Notes: generated by a model not told the origin, from the letters alone. A stretch of 39,411 nucleotides of DNA from Sphingopyxis sp. (GCF_019459305.1 NZ_JAIBES010000100.1:1-39411); one strand, 5' to 3'; positions 25,341 to 33,568 are shown, counted from the first letter of the stretch. Numbers and translations: made by a program.

Positions 25341-27523
25341 ATTATCCGGTCGACGCCCGCGGAGTGCGGCGGTCGCGCCAGCCGTCCCCCGCAACGGGTT
25401 TCGAAGCATGGCGCAGCACCCCCGCGCAGGGCGATGAACTGCTCGACGCCGTGGCGGCGATTGCCGCGCAGTTCGAGCGCCCCTTTTCCGACCTCCGGGT
25501 CAAAAAAGGGCTAGCACTCGACGACGACGGTCTGGTGCCGCTGGACCAACTCGACCATGCGCTCGAGGCGGTCGGGCTGCGCTGCCATCTCGTGCGGCGG
25601 CCGCTGGCCGGCTGGAATGCGCACGATGTCCCGGCGATCCTGTTGCTGGAGGGCGACCGACCGCTGGTCCTGACCGCGATGGACGATCAGACCTGCTCGG
25701 TTCGCCTGCCCGGCGCGAGCAGCGACGATCAAATCGATCGCCGGCTGCTCGAGACCGCCTATTCGGGCCAGGGCGTCATTGTCCGCCACAACCCCGCCAG
25801 CGAAACGGCGCGCGAGCGGCCGTGGGATCAGGCGACAAAGCAGCACTGGTTCTGGAGCGAGGTGTGGAAGGAACGCAGCCAATATGGCTATGTGATGTTC
25901 GCCTCGCTCCTGATCAACCTGCTCGCCTTCGCGATGCCATTGTTCACGATGAATGTGTACGACCGCATCATTCCCAACAAGGCGGCGGCGAGCCTGTGGA
26001 TGCTGGCGCTCGGCGCGCTGTTTGCGATCGCGGTCGAATATGGTCTGCGGCTGGCGCGCACCGGGCTGATCGACGAGGTCGGACGCGGCATCGACGCGCG
26101 GCTGTCACAGCGCTTGCTCGACAAGGTGCTCAACCTGCCGATGGCGACCCAGCGCGGCAGCACCGGGGCGCTCGCCCGACGCGTCACCGACTATGAACAG
26201 GTCCGCGATTTCTTTGCTTCGACCACCGTCGTGCTGCTGACCGACATCCTGTTTTTGGTGGTCTTCGTCGCGCTTATCGCCGTGCTTGGTGGCTGGCTGG
26301 CGGTCATCCCGATTGTCGCGATGGTCGTGATGCTGGCGATGGGCTGGGTCTTGCAGCGCCGGATGAGCGCCGCGGTCGCCGACGCCCAGGTCGACGCCAG
26401 CATGCTGCAGACGACGCTGGTCGAAACAATCGGCAGCCTCGAAACGGTCAAGGCCTGCCGCGCCGAGGGCCGGATGCTCGGCAAATGGCGGCGGCTGTCG
26501 GCGTCGAATGCTTATACGCAGGAAGAAATGCGCAAGCTGACCGCCACTGCGGTCAACCTGGCGACGCTGTGCCAGCAGGCGACCGGCATCGCGCTGATTA
26601 TCGGCGGCTTCTATCTGTTCAACGCCGGTACGATTTCGATGGGCGCGATCATCGCGATCGTGATGCTCGCCAGCCGTTCGCTGGCGCCGGTGGGCCAGCT
26701 CGCCTTCCTGATGACGCGCGGACGGCAGGCGTTCGTTACCTTGAACAGTCTGCAACAGCTGATGGATCAGGACGACGAGCGGGACAAGGGCAGCCGCTCG
26801 ATCACCCCTGAAGTGCGTGATGGGCGGTTGCAGCTCGACCATGTCGGTTTCCGCTACCCCGATACCGAGCGGGAATCGCTGGCCAGCGTCAGCCTGAACA
26901 TCGAACCGGGCGAGCGCATCGGGCTGATCGGCCGCGTCGCATCTGGCAAATCGACACTGGGTCGCGTGTTGTGCGGGCTCTATGATCCCACCAGCGGCAG
27001 CTATCGCATCGACGGCCTCGAAAGCCGGCAATATGATCCGCACGACCTGCGACAGGCGTTGCGCTTCGTCGGTCAGGATGCCGAGCTGTTCAGCGGCACC
27101 GTGCGCGAAAATCTGCTGGTCGGCGCCAGCGACGCCGACGACGCGAGCATCATCGACGCGGTCCGCCGCTCGGGCGCCGACGAATTCCTTGGCCGCGATA
27201 CCGCAGGATTCGATTTTCATATTGGCGAGCGCGGGGCACGCTTGTCGGGCGGTCAGCGCAGCTTTCTGGTTCTCGCGCGCGCGTTGATGACCCCCGCGCA
27301 TCTGCTGTTCCTGGACGAACCGACCGGCGCGATGGACAGCCAGACCGAAAAGCATTTCGTCGATCGCCTGCAAGCGGCGATTCCCGCCAGCCAGACGCTG
27401 GTCATCGCCACGCACCGGATGACGGTGCTCGGGCTGGTCGACCGGCTGATCGTCATGGACAACGGCCGGATCGTTGCCGACGGCCCCCGCGACGAAATCC
27501 TTGCCCAGCGAGCCGCATCATGA
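25337..27523 (+). CDS. T1SS ABC permease/ATPase with C39-like domain (LapB/LssB type)
   Basis: A 728-residue ABC exporter. Residues about 30-150 look like a degenerate C39 peptidase-like domain without a catalytic Cys, which in this class binds the substrate. The membrane region follows (about 180-460) and contains MNVYDRIIPNKA, typical of LapB/LssB exporters. The ATPase domain has Walker A GRVASGKST (about residue 531), signature LSGGQRS (636 onward) and Walker B LLFLDEPTGAMD (about 655). The signature glutamine is followed by RSF rather than the common RQR. It overlaps its upstream neighbour by ATGA, and its stop overlaps the SleB gene the same way. The expected substrate is the giant adhesin. 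It belongs to a different subfamily from the exporter at 5793-7589, so the two modules are not simple duplicates. Confidence 0.95.
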   Translation: MNYPVDARGVRRSRQPSPATGFEAWRSTPAQGDELLDAVAAIAAQFERPFSDLRVKKGLALDDDGLVPLDQLDHALEAVGLRCHLVRRPLAGWNAHDVPAILLLEGDRPLVLTAMDDQTCSVRLPGASSDDQIDRRLLETAYSGQGVIVRHNPASETARERPWDQATKQHWFWSEVWKERSQYGYVMFASLLINLLAFAMPLFTMNVYDRIIPNKAAASLWMLALGALFAIAVEYGLRLARTGLIDEVGRGIDARLSQRLLDKVLNLPMATQRGSTGALARRVTDYEQVRDFFASTTVVLLTDILFLVVFVALIAVLGGWLAVIPIVAMVVMLAMGWVLQRRMSAAVADAQVDASMLQTTLVETIGSLETVKACRAEGRMLGKWRRLSASNAYTQEEMRKLTATAVNLATLCQQATGIALIIGGFYLFNAGTISMGAIIAIVMLASRSLAPVGQLAFLMTRGRQAFVTLNSLQQLMDQDDERDKGSRSITPEVRDGRLQLDHVGFRYPDTERESLASVSLNIEPGERIGLIGRVASGKSTLGRVLCGLYDPTSGSYRIDGLESRQYDPHDLRQALRFVGQDAELFSGTVRENLLVGASDADDASIIDAVRRSGADEFLGRDTAGFDFHIGERGARLSGGQRSFLVLARALMTPAHLLFLDEPTGAMDSQTEKHFVDRLQAAIPASQTLVIATHRMTVLGLVDRLIVMDNGRIVADGPRDEILAQRAAS

Positions 27524-28581
27524 CCGCCGCGACCGCTCGTCGATACGGAACCGTTGCCCGCGACGACAATCGTCGCACCATCTTGTGGCTTGTTGCCATG
27601 GCAGTGGTGGTAACGCTGCTCACTTCGCGAACGATGTGGGCGCAGCTGGGCGATCTTGTCGGCGGCGACATCGCCGATACCGCCCACACCAGCCCCGACG
27701 CGCCGGTAATCGCCGACCCCGAAATGGCGCGGCTCATCAAGCTGACCGAAGATCCCGGCGCAACGCCCATTCAGGCGCCGGAAACCGCGATGACGCGCAA
27801 TGAGGCAATCCCCTTCTCCAGCGGTCCCGTCGCCTCGGCGCGGCCTTTCCACCCCGTCACCGCCGATCAAAAGGCGGTCATGACCGCGCTGCGCTGCCTG
27901 ACCCAAGCGGTCTATTTCGAAGCGGCTTATGAGCCGATCGCCGGGCGGCGCGCTGTGGCTCAGGTCGTGATCAACCGCGCCCTGCACCCAGCCTTCCCCA
28001 AATCGATCTGCGGTGTCGTCTATCAGGGCGTCAACCGCCCCGTATGCCAGTTTAGTTTCACCTGCGATGGATCGCTCAATCGGCGCCCCAATCCGGCCAA
28101 GTGGCAGGAAGCCGAAGATGTCGCGCGCGCTGCGCTCGGCGGTTATGTCGAAACCTCGGTCGGTCACGCGACCCATTATCACGCCAATTATGTCTCGCCC
28201 TATTGGGCGCCGAAGCTGGTCAAAATCGCGCAGCTTGGCGCACACATCTTTTATCGCTGGCCCGGCAAATGGGGAACGCCGGGGGCGTTTTCGGGTCGCT
28301 ATAGCGGGATGGAAGCCATCCCCACGATCCTGGCACGCAGCGCGGTGCTACGCTCGCGCGACGGCGGCGACGGACAGACGCTGATCCAGGCATCGTCGGG
28401 CAACACGCTCGAAGCCTCGCAGGACCGCCGCGCCGACAATGACGCCGGCGGCCGGCTCGACACGTCGCTCGGCTGGGAGCTGGCGATCCCCGAACTCGAA
28501 GAAAGCAGCCGCGCCTCGCGCATGATGGCACGCCAGCAGGGCGGCGAATTTGATATTGCAGTGAAGGAGAGTGGCTCATGA
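27520..28581 (+). CDS. SleB-family cell wall hydrolase inside the T1SS operon
   Basis: 353 residues. A membrane anchor or uncleaved signal lies at about 21-38. A linker of about 80 residues is followed by the SleB/Hydrolase_2 domain (about 122-265). This includes LTQAVYFEAAYEPIAGRRAVAQ, whose E134 is the expected catalytic acid, then VVINR, VCQFSFTCDG and THYHANYVSPYW. The family cleaves the glycan strand of peptidoglycan. A tail of about 85 polar residues follows. The gene overlaps the exporter before it and the adaptor after it by ATGA, so its product is made together with the secretion machinery. I infer that it opens or trims the wall locally for the trans-envelope complex. Such an insertion between the ABC and adaptor genes is not part of the textbook T1SS operon. 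Confidence 0.9.
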   Translation: MTAATARRYGTVARDDNRRTILWLVAMAVVVTLLTSRTMWAQLGDLVGGDIADTAHTSPDAPVIADPEMARLIKLTEDPGATPIQAPETAMTRNEAIPFSSGPVASARPFHPVTADQKAVMTALRCLTQAVYFEAAYEPIAGRRAVAQVVINRALHPAFPKSICGVVYQGVNRPVCQFSFTCDGSLNRRPNPAKWQEAEDVARAALGGYVETSVGHATHYHANYVSPYWAPKLVKIAQLGAHIFYRWPGKWGTPGAFSGRYSGMEAIPTILARSAVLRSRDGGDGQTLIQASSGNTLEASQDRRADNDAGGRLDTSLGWELAIPELEESSRASRMMARQQGGEFDIAVKESGS

Positions 28582-29855
28582 TCAGATCGCGACCCTATGT
28601 CGGCACGCGCCGGATCATCCTGGCGTCGGGGGTCGGGCTGTTCGCTTTTGTCAGCTGGGCCAGTTTCGCCCAGGTCGATGAAGTCACCCGCGGCCAAGGG
28701 CGCGTCATCCCGTCGAGCAAGGCGCAGATCGTGCAGTCGGCCGAACCGGCGACAATATTGGACATTGTTGTTCGATCGGGCCAGCCGGTCCGCAAGGGCC
28801 AGCTATTGGTGCGCCTCGACGATACCGAATCCTCGTCGCAGCTCGGGCAAATCGAGGCCGAAAACCGCTCGCTGGCGGCCCGCGCCGCGCGCCTGGGGCG
28901 CGAAGGCAACGGTGCAGCTGCGGGCGATTGCGCCCCCAACGCCAGCGGCCTCAGACCGGCGGAATGCAGCCAAGAGGCCGACCTGCAATCGGTCCGCGCC
29001 GCGACCCAGCGCAGCCGCCGGATGGCGCTGAATGCCGCGATCGAGCAGCGCCGCCGTGACTATGGCGAAGCACAGGCGACCATCGCCTCGCTGCGATCGA
29101 GCCTGTCGCTCGCGCAGAGCCAGGTCGAATTACTGGCACCGCTCGCCGCCAAGTCGATCGTGCCGCAAACCGAATTGCTCACCGCCCAGCGCGAAGCAAC
29201 CGAAGTACGCGGCAAACTGGCCGCTGCCGAACAGGCGGCGTCACGCGCCGCCGCCGCGATCAGCGAAGCGCAGGCGCAGGCCGCCTCTGCAGGGCTGGAA
29301 TTTCGGCAGGAAGCCCTCGACGAGCGCAATCAGATCGTTGCCAAGATGGCGGTGAATTCGGAATCGCTGCGCGGCGCCACGGGTCGCCAGCAGCGCAGCG
29401 AAATCCGCTCGCCTGCGAACGGTATCGTCAACGATGTTCAGGTTACCACGGTGGGCGGCTTCGTCCAGGCGGGGCAAAAAATCATGCAGGTCGTGCCGGT
29501 GGGCGACAAATTATTGATCGAGGCGCGCGTCGCGCCGCGCGACATCGCCTTCATCAAGGTCAACGACCGCGCCAATGTGAAGGTCACCGCTTACGACTTC
29601 GCCGTCTATGGCGGCCTGTCCGGTCGCGTCGTCCAGATATCACCTGACAGCCTGTATGACGAAGCCACCAAAGAGGCATATTTCACCGTCGTGGTCGAAA
29701 CCGACGTCGCCTATCTGCAAAACGGCAAGCGGCAGCTACCAATCACCCCGGGGATGGTTTGCGATGTCGAGGTGCTGACGGGCAAGAAGAGCATCCTCAG
29801 TTACTTGTTCAAACCGTTCCTGCGGGCACGGTCCGAGGCATTCACTGAACGCTGA
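28578..29855 (+). CDS. T1SS periplasmic adaptor (HlyD family, LapC-like)
   Basis: 425 residues. One transmembrane helix lies near the N-terminus (about 14-32). The first lipoyl half follows (QSAEPATILDIVVRSGQPVRKGQ), then a long coiled-coil hairpin (about 85-270), the second half (SEIRSPANGIVNDVQVTTVGGFVQAGQ) and a C-terminal beta-barrel (LLIEARVAPRDIAFIKV, then ITPGMVCDVEVLTG). The coiled-coil region carries a short Cys pair (GDCAPNASGLRPAECSQE) that could form a disulfide. It connects the LapB-type exporter with the TolC of this module. It is the last gene of the operon, overlapping the SleB gene by ATGA. I see no classical terminator right after it. Confidence 0.94.
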   Translation: MIRSRPYVGTRRIILASGVGLFAFVSWASFAQVDEVTRGQGRVIPSSKAQIVQSAEPATILDIVVRSGQPVRKGQLLVRLDDTESSSQLGQIEAENRSLAARAARLGREGNGAAAGDCAPNASGLRPAECSQEADLQSVRAATQRSRRMALNAAIEQRRRDYGEAQATIASLRSSLSLAQSQVELLAPLAAKSIVPQTELLTAQREATEVRGKLAAAEQAASRAAAAISEAQAQAASAGLEFRQEALDERNQIVAKMAVNSESLRGATGRQQRSEIRSPANGIVNDVQVTTVGGFVQAGQKIMQVVPVGDKLLIEARVAPRDIAFIKVNDRANVKVTAYDFAVYGGLSGRVVQISPDSLYDEATKEAYFTVVVETDVAYLQNGKRQLPITPGMVCDVEVLTGKKSILSYLFKPFLRARSEAFTER

Positions 29856-29922
29856 AACGGTTCGAGCAGGGCGGGGTCACAGAGTTTTACGCGACGGTTC
29901 TTTCCCGCGGCGATGACGCCTG

Positions 29923-30663
29923 TCAGGCCGCCCTGCCAGAATAGGGCGGCGGCCTAACGTCGGCGCGGACGGGCTTTACCTCGCGCAGCGTCAACTGCAC
30001 CGGCTCCCCCAGGCCATTCTTTACCCCCCAGGTCGCCGCTTGGGTGCGGTTTTCGACGCCCAGCTTGCGCAGGATCGCCTTCACATGCACCTTGACGGTA
30101 GCTTCGCAGATGCCGAATTGCCGCGCGATCACCTTGTTCGCCATGCCGGCCATAATGCTTTCCAGGATTTCGATCTCGCGGTCCGACAGGCCCACCGAAG
30201 CGGCACTGCTTTTCCAGTCGCCGCCGAGTGCGGCGGGAACCCAGCTGGTCAGATTGTTCACGAGTTGCGAAGGAAAAACCTTTTCCCCCAGCGCCGCCAG
30301 CTTGATCGATTCCACCAGCGGCGCGCACAGGATTTCTTTGACGATGACGGCATCGACGCCGATCTGAAATGCTTCGACGACATCCTCGAACACATAGTGA
30401 TCGAACAGCAGCGCCAGGCGCGCATGAACCCTTTTTGCCGCGAGCCTCCGACAGGCGTCAAGCCCGAAGCTGATTTCCCCGCCATCAACGACGATCACAT
30501 GGCAGTCGACGTCATCCGCTATCATCTCCTGCGAGTTGAATAGCGCCGAGACATCGGAACCCGATGCTTGAATTTGAAAGCTTTCGCCGGAAAGGATGTT
30601 GCGTAACCCTTCCCTTGCGATTTCATACTTCGCCAACAGCGAAATCTTGATCAACTGCGACAT
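29923..30663 (-). CDS. LuxR/NarL-type response regulator with atypical receiver
   Basis: 246 residues. The C-terminal HTH (about 155-215) is clear: LSDREIEILESIMAGMANKVIA, then a recognition helix in CEATVKVHVKAILRKLGVENRTQA. The N-terminal ~120 residues follow the receiver fold (ISLLAKYEIAREGLRNIL, VIVVDGG with D60, VIVKEI with K109). However, the acidic pair at the end of the first strand, needed for Mg2+ and phosphorylation, is replaced by LAKYE. Phosphorylation may therefore be absent or weak. A good ribosome site (GGGAGG) precedes ATG 30663. It is convergent with the adhesin exporter operon and lies beside the LapG-like gene, so it may regulate this locus. No histidine kinase gene is nearby. 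Confidence 0.88.
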   Translation of the reverse strand: MSQLIKISLLAKYEIAREGLRNILSGESFQIQASGSDVSALFNSQEMIADDVDCHVIVVDGGEISFGLDACRRLAAKRVHARLALLFDHYVFEDVVEAFQIGVDAVIVKEILCAPLVESIKLAALGEKVFPSQLVNNLTSWVPAALGGDWKSSAASVGLSDREIEILESIMAGMANKVIARQFGICEATVKVHVKAILRKLGVENRTQAATWGVKNGLGEPVQLTLREVKPVRADVRPPPYSGRAA

Positions 30664-31204
30664 ATCCGCCTCCCTGAATTCTCAGTCAAGGCGACCCCAC
30701 CTGTCTGAACTTCGGTCTAAAAGCCAAATTCCCTTTGATGTTCACCGCGGCGGACCCCTCCCCACGTTGAATATGTTAACCTTTTAGTTTCGTTATCCAA
30801 TAACTACACTAAAGGTTATACAACTAAATGACAGAATCTACGAGGATTTTGATAGATACCCATAAAGAGGTATGATCGATTCTGCGGATGTGTGCGGGAA
30901 TCGCGCCAGCTTGACATCGCGGCGCACTTAATCATATCAAATTCAATGACTTATCTTGAGGACGCCGAACCGCCGATTTGCTAGCCTTCTGGGGGATCGC
31001 TGATATGCGCGCTGGCCGGAATCTGGCCGCAATCACTAATAATTCTGGTTAATCCGTGACGGTCAATCGATAAAGAATCCGATTTGAATTCATTTAACTT
31101 CGCGAGTCGCGCTCGACTCGAAGTTGCCAGCTTGGTGATAAAGCGCTCTCGTCACGGAAGCTTCTGAAATCCGGTGATTGATACACCCCGCGCTGGTCCG
31201 CAGA
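30664..31204. promoter_or_regulatory. AT-rich intergenic region with hairpin and promoter candidates
   Basis: 541 bases without a protein gene. It must contain the promoter of the leftward LuxR-type gene and the 3' end of the LapG-like gene. By hand count 30781-30840 has 17 G/C in 60 bases. On the plus strand TTGACA (30911-30916) and TATCAA (30935-30940) form a plausible sigma-70 promoter with an 18-base spacer, although no gene follows on that strand. A repeat GTTAT-CCA-ATAAC lies at about 30792-30804, and a strong hairpin at 31096-31125. Confidence 0.45.
31096..31125. repeat. 12-bp stem hairpin downstream of the LapG-like gene
   Basis: AACTT and CGAGTCG (31096-31109, separated by a 2-base bulge) pair with CGACTCG and AAGTT (31114-31125) around a CGCT loop. 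It lies about 80 bases beyond the stop of the LapG-like gene. Without a T-run it is at best a weak terminator for that gene; on the other strand it could end an RNA started at about 30947. Confidence 0.5.
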
Positions 31205-32380
31205 TCATTTCGCACCGCGCGGCGGCAGGCGTTCGAGCATCTTGGTCAGTTCGTAGCCGATCGACAAACGCGCCAATGTGCGCCTGACGCTCATATCGCG
31301 CACCAAAGCGGTTTTGAACGAAGTACGCGAGATTGCGGCAGGTGCTCCGCTGGCAAAGGCTATTGCCGACGCCTTTCCTGTGGCTGAGGCCGCCGGCGCT
31401 GGAGCGTCACGATAGCCGTGAATCCAGCGCCGGTTGCCGCTGAACGACAGGATCGGCCGCATCGCATCTGACTGGCGGCCATCGTAGATCTGGTCGGTCA
31501 TATTATCGAGCACGACCCACCCGGCTTTCGACCGGACCAACAGGAACGCGTGGTCGGCGTTGATTGCCAAGTCGCGCAGCAGGACGAGTTTCATCCGGTC
31601 GTCATCGATCCCGGCTGCGCGAAGCATGTGCATTTTCAGGATCGCAAAGTCCTCGCAATCGCCACTGCCGCGCGAAACCGTCTCGTCGGCGGTCGCCCAA
31701 AAGTCGCGCTGCCGATAATTGCGCTCATCATCGGCATAAGCAATCTGGCGATTGACCCACAGGTTGATGCGATCGAACATCGCCGCCTCGCCAAGCCCTT
31801 TCATCACCGCGGCGCGCTTGAGCTGCACCTGCATCAGCGACGGCGCCGGGGCGCGGCGCACGCGTGCCCAGCGATCATCGAAGCGCGTCGTATCGACCGG
31901 AATGGCCTGTGTCCCGAGCTCGCTGTCCGCATCGACGCCAATCGCCGCCCTGGCCAGTTGTTGGCTGCATTCGATCCGCGGATGCGTGCCTGGCGGCGGT
32001 GAAACCGTCAGACCAATATGCTGAGAAGGGAAACGACCATCCGTATCGGTGACAATCGCCGGGCCGACCAATATCGCCCCTTGTCCGGGCACAATCTTTG
32101 TTATCGACGCAGCGCTTTCCTGGTTCGCCCGCACCTGGTCGAGCGCGCTCAACGGCTCGACGACGGCAGGAAGCGAAGCGCCAAAAGAAGAGGTCGCCAA
32201 CGCAAATGCCGAATTGCTACGACAGGTCTCGCCGACTGCAAACAGCTTGGCATTTGTCGACTTTTGCGCGGGGGCCTCAATCTGAGCATAAGCAGTTGTG
32301 GGCGACAGCATCGCTGCGACAATCGCCATCGCGAAACGCGCGGCCCCGCAACTGCCGGAAGTATATTTGCGCGCCACCAT
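31205..32380 (-). CDS. LapG-like periplasmic transglutaminase-like cysteine protease (BTLCP)
   Basis: 391 residues with a signal peptide (ARFAMAIVAAMLSPTTAYA before QIEAP). The BTLCP core (about 180-320, peptidase C93/LapG family) contains the Cys-His-Asp triad: C242 in GSGDCEDFAI, H277 in NADHAFLLV and D292 in VVLDNM. In Pseudomonas the family member LapG cuts LapA-type adhesins at a di-alanine site and releases them. This protein is longer than LapG, with about 140 extra residues before the core and a 70-residue Ala-rich then basic C-terminal tail. The ATG at 32380 sits one base after GGAGG, so the next codon, GTG 32377, may be the real start. The candidate substrate is the adhesin at 15131, which carries PAAG at residues 96-99. 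No LapD-like partner is present in the window. Confidence 0.9.
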   Translation of the reverse strand: MVARKYTSGSCGAARFAMAIVAAMLSPTTAYAQIEAPAQKSTNAKLFAVGETCRSNSAFALATSSFGASLPAVVEPLSALDQVRANQESAASITKIVPGQGAILVGPAIVTDTDGRFPSQHIGLTVSPPPGTHPRIECSQQLARAAIGVDADSELGTQAIPVDTTRFDDRWARVRRAPAPSLMQVQLKRAAVMKGLGEAAMFDRINLWVNRQIAYADDERNYRQRDFWATADETVSRGSGDCEDFAILKMHMLRAAGIDDDRMKLVLLRDLAINADHAFLLVRSKAGWVVLDNMTDQIYDGRQSDAMRPILSFSGNRRWIHGYRDAPAPAASATGKASAIAFASGAPAAISRTSFKTALVRDMSVRRTLARLSIGYELTKMLERLPPRGAK

Positions 32381-32925
32381 GCCTCCGAATATGCCCGGGC
32401 AAGATGAGTATTCATTTCATTGGAATGGTTAATCCCGCGTAAACCGATGACCGACGACGTGAGGAGAGTGTAAGATCGCCAGCATTTCCGTGGCGGTTCC
32501 CAGTGAGTCCTGCACGCCCGCTCGAAAAATAGCGCGGCGAGGAATACACGGCGACGTATCGGCAGGCTCGGCAACAAGCGGGCAGCTTGATCCGACACTC
32601 AGGCTCCGGAGATGGCCGTCACTACCGCCGAGCAGACTGATCGAGCCCCGGGGACACGGAGACGCTCTGCGCGTCAATCATCGACCTGCGCAGCCCCGCT
32701 ACCGTCTCGCAAATCGGTTCCAGGCAAGGTCCACCCTGCAGTGGGAATGGCGGTTCTGGGAGCGTCCCGCCCATTGCCCGGCTCATTTCACGCAATTGGC
32801 ACCGATCGGGGCTACGGGGAGCCAACCCTGCCGCGTTCGCAGCTCTTGTGGCGGGGTCGCTTCAGGCGTCATAAAAAAACGCCGCCAGTCTTTCGACGGG
32901 CGGCGTTTCTCGATCGTCGCGTTAA
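32381..32925. other. Intergenic region between LapG-like and PEP-CTERM genes
   Basis: 545 bases. Plus frames such as 32490-33113 run antisense through the PEP-CTERM gene and show no domain, so I call no gene. Its recognisable contents are the promoter area of the leftward LapG-like gene near its left edge and the PEP-CTERM terminator at 32873-32908. Confidence 0.5.
32873..32908 (-). terminator. Rho-independent terminator of the PEP-CTERM gene
   Basis: On the minus strand AAACGCCGCC pairs with GGCGGCGTTT around an 11-base loop, followed by a T-run (seven A on the plus strand, 32873-32879). It lies 18 bases after the stop of the PEP-CTERM gene. Confidence 0.9.
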
Positions 32926-33525
32926 TCAGGCGTAAGTTACGGCAAACTTCTTGCGGCGATTTGCGGCGCGCATCGTCCCGCCGACGAAGCCGAATCCAAT
33001 CAACATCATGGCCCAGGCAGCCGGCTCGGGGACGGCGCTCATGCCCTGGACGTCCCCAAACGCGAAATTATCCACGCCAAGCTGCGAGTTGCTTGAAAAC
33101 GAGATCGAATTGATGCCCGTCGAGGTGAAGGAGAATGATGACGGAAAGCCCGAAATTGCAATCGATTCCAGCAGGTTTCCACCGATCCCGAAAGCGCTGG
33201 CGGTTCCCGAGGAATTGCTGACATTGGAGAAGCTGAAAGCGTCGGTAATGCCAGCAAAGGTGATGGTGAACGGGTTCGCAAAATTGTTGGACGACACGAA
33301 GATGCCATTGGCTGGCGCAGGGCAGCCGCCACCACACTGCCGGTAAAAGGCATTGGTAAAGGACGCGCCGAATGCGCTGAAATCATTTCCTACGCTACCG
33401 CCAGCAAAGGTCGCAGCACCTCCTGCGGTCGTCTCGAAGTCGATAAATTCTGCTGCAGCAGCAGGGGCAGCGCCGATCCCGGCGAAGATCACAGCGGAGA
33501 TGAGAAGTCGCTTCTTAAGTGTCAT
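32926..33525 (-). CDS. PEPxxWA-type PEP-CTERM surface protein
   Basis: 199 residues with a signal peptide (KKRLLISAVIFAGIGAAPAAAA). The beta-rich, Ser/Phe/Gly-rich body (about 26-160) has a small Cys pair loop (QCGGGCPAP) and no catalytic motif. The C-terminus is a sorting tail: PEPAAW at 166-171, a hydrophobic helix MMLIGFGFVGG and a basic end (RAANRRKK). In such bacteria the tail is thought to be processed by exosortase and the protein exported to the surface or to the exopolysaccharide. No exosortase gene is visible here. It is a single gene with its own terminator and an inverted repeat upstream, lying beside the adhesin-protease gene, which fits a surface or biofilm theme. Confidence 0.92.
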   Translation of the reverse strand: MTLKKRLLISAVIFAGIGAAPAAAAEFIDFETTAGGAATFAGGSVGNDFSAFGASFTNAFYRQCGGGCPAPANGIFVSSNNFANPFTITFAGITDAFSFSNVSNSSGTASAFGIGGNLLESIAISGFPSSFSFTSTGINSISFSSNSQLGVDNFAFGDVQGMSAVPEPAAWAMMLIGFGFVGGTMRAANRRKKFAVTYA

Positions 33526-33539
33526 GATTCTAGCCCCTG

Positions 33540-33568
33540 GTTAAGTTAAACATTTGTGCAAACTTAAC
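33540..33568. promoter_or_regulatory. 8-bp inverted repeat upstream of the PEP-CTERM gene
   Basis: GTTAAGTT (33540-33547) and AACTTAAC (33561-33568) are exactly complementary, with 13 bases between them. It lies 15-43 bases before the ATG, so it may be an operator over the promoter or a hairpin in the leader RNA. Confidence 0.45.

Noticed and set aside
26105..27415. 436-codon minus-strand frame within the LapB-type exporter gene
   Set aside because: Antisense to an exporter with intact ABC motifs; composition is Arg/Gln/Ala-rich with no domain.
29928..29955. Inverted repeat GCCGCCCT / AGGGCGGC as a bidirectional terminator between the HlyD and LuxR-type genes
   Set aside because: It lies inside the last codons of the LuxR-type gene and has no T-run on either strand, so terminator function is not supported.
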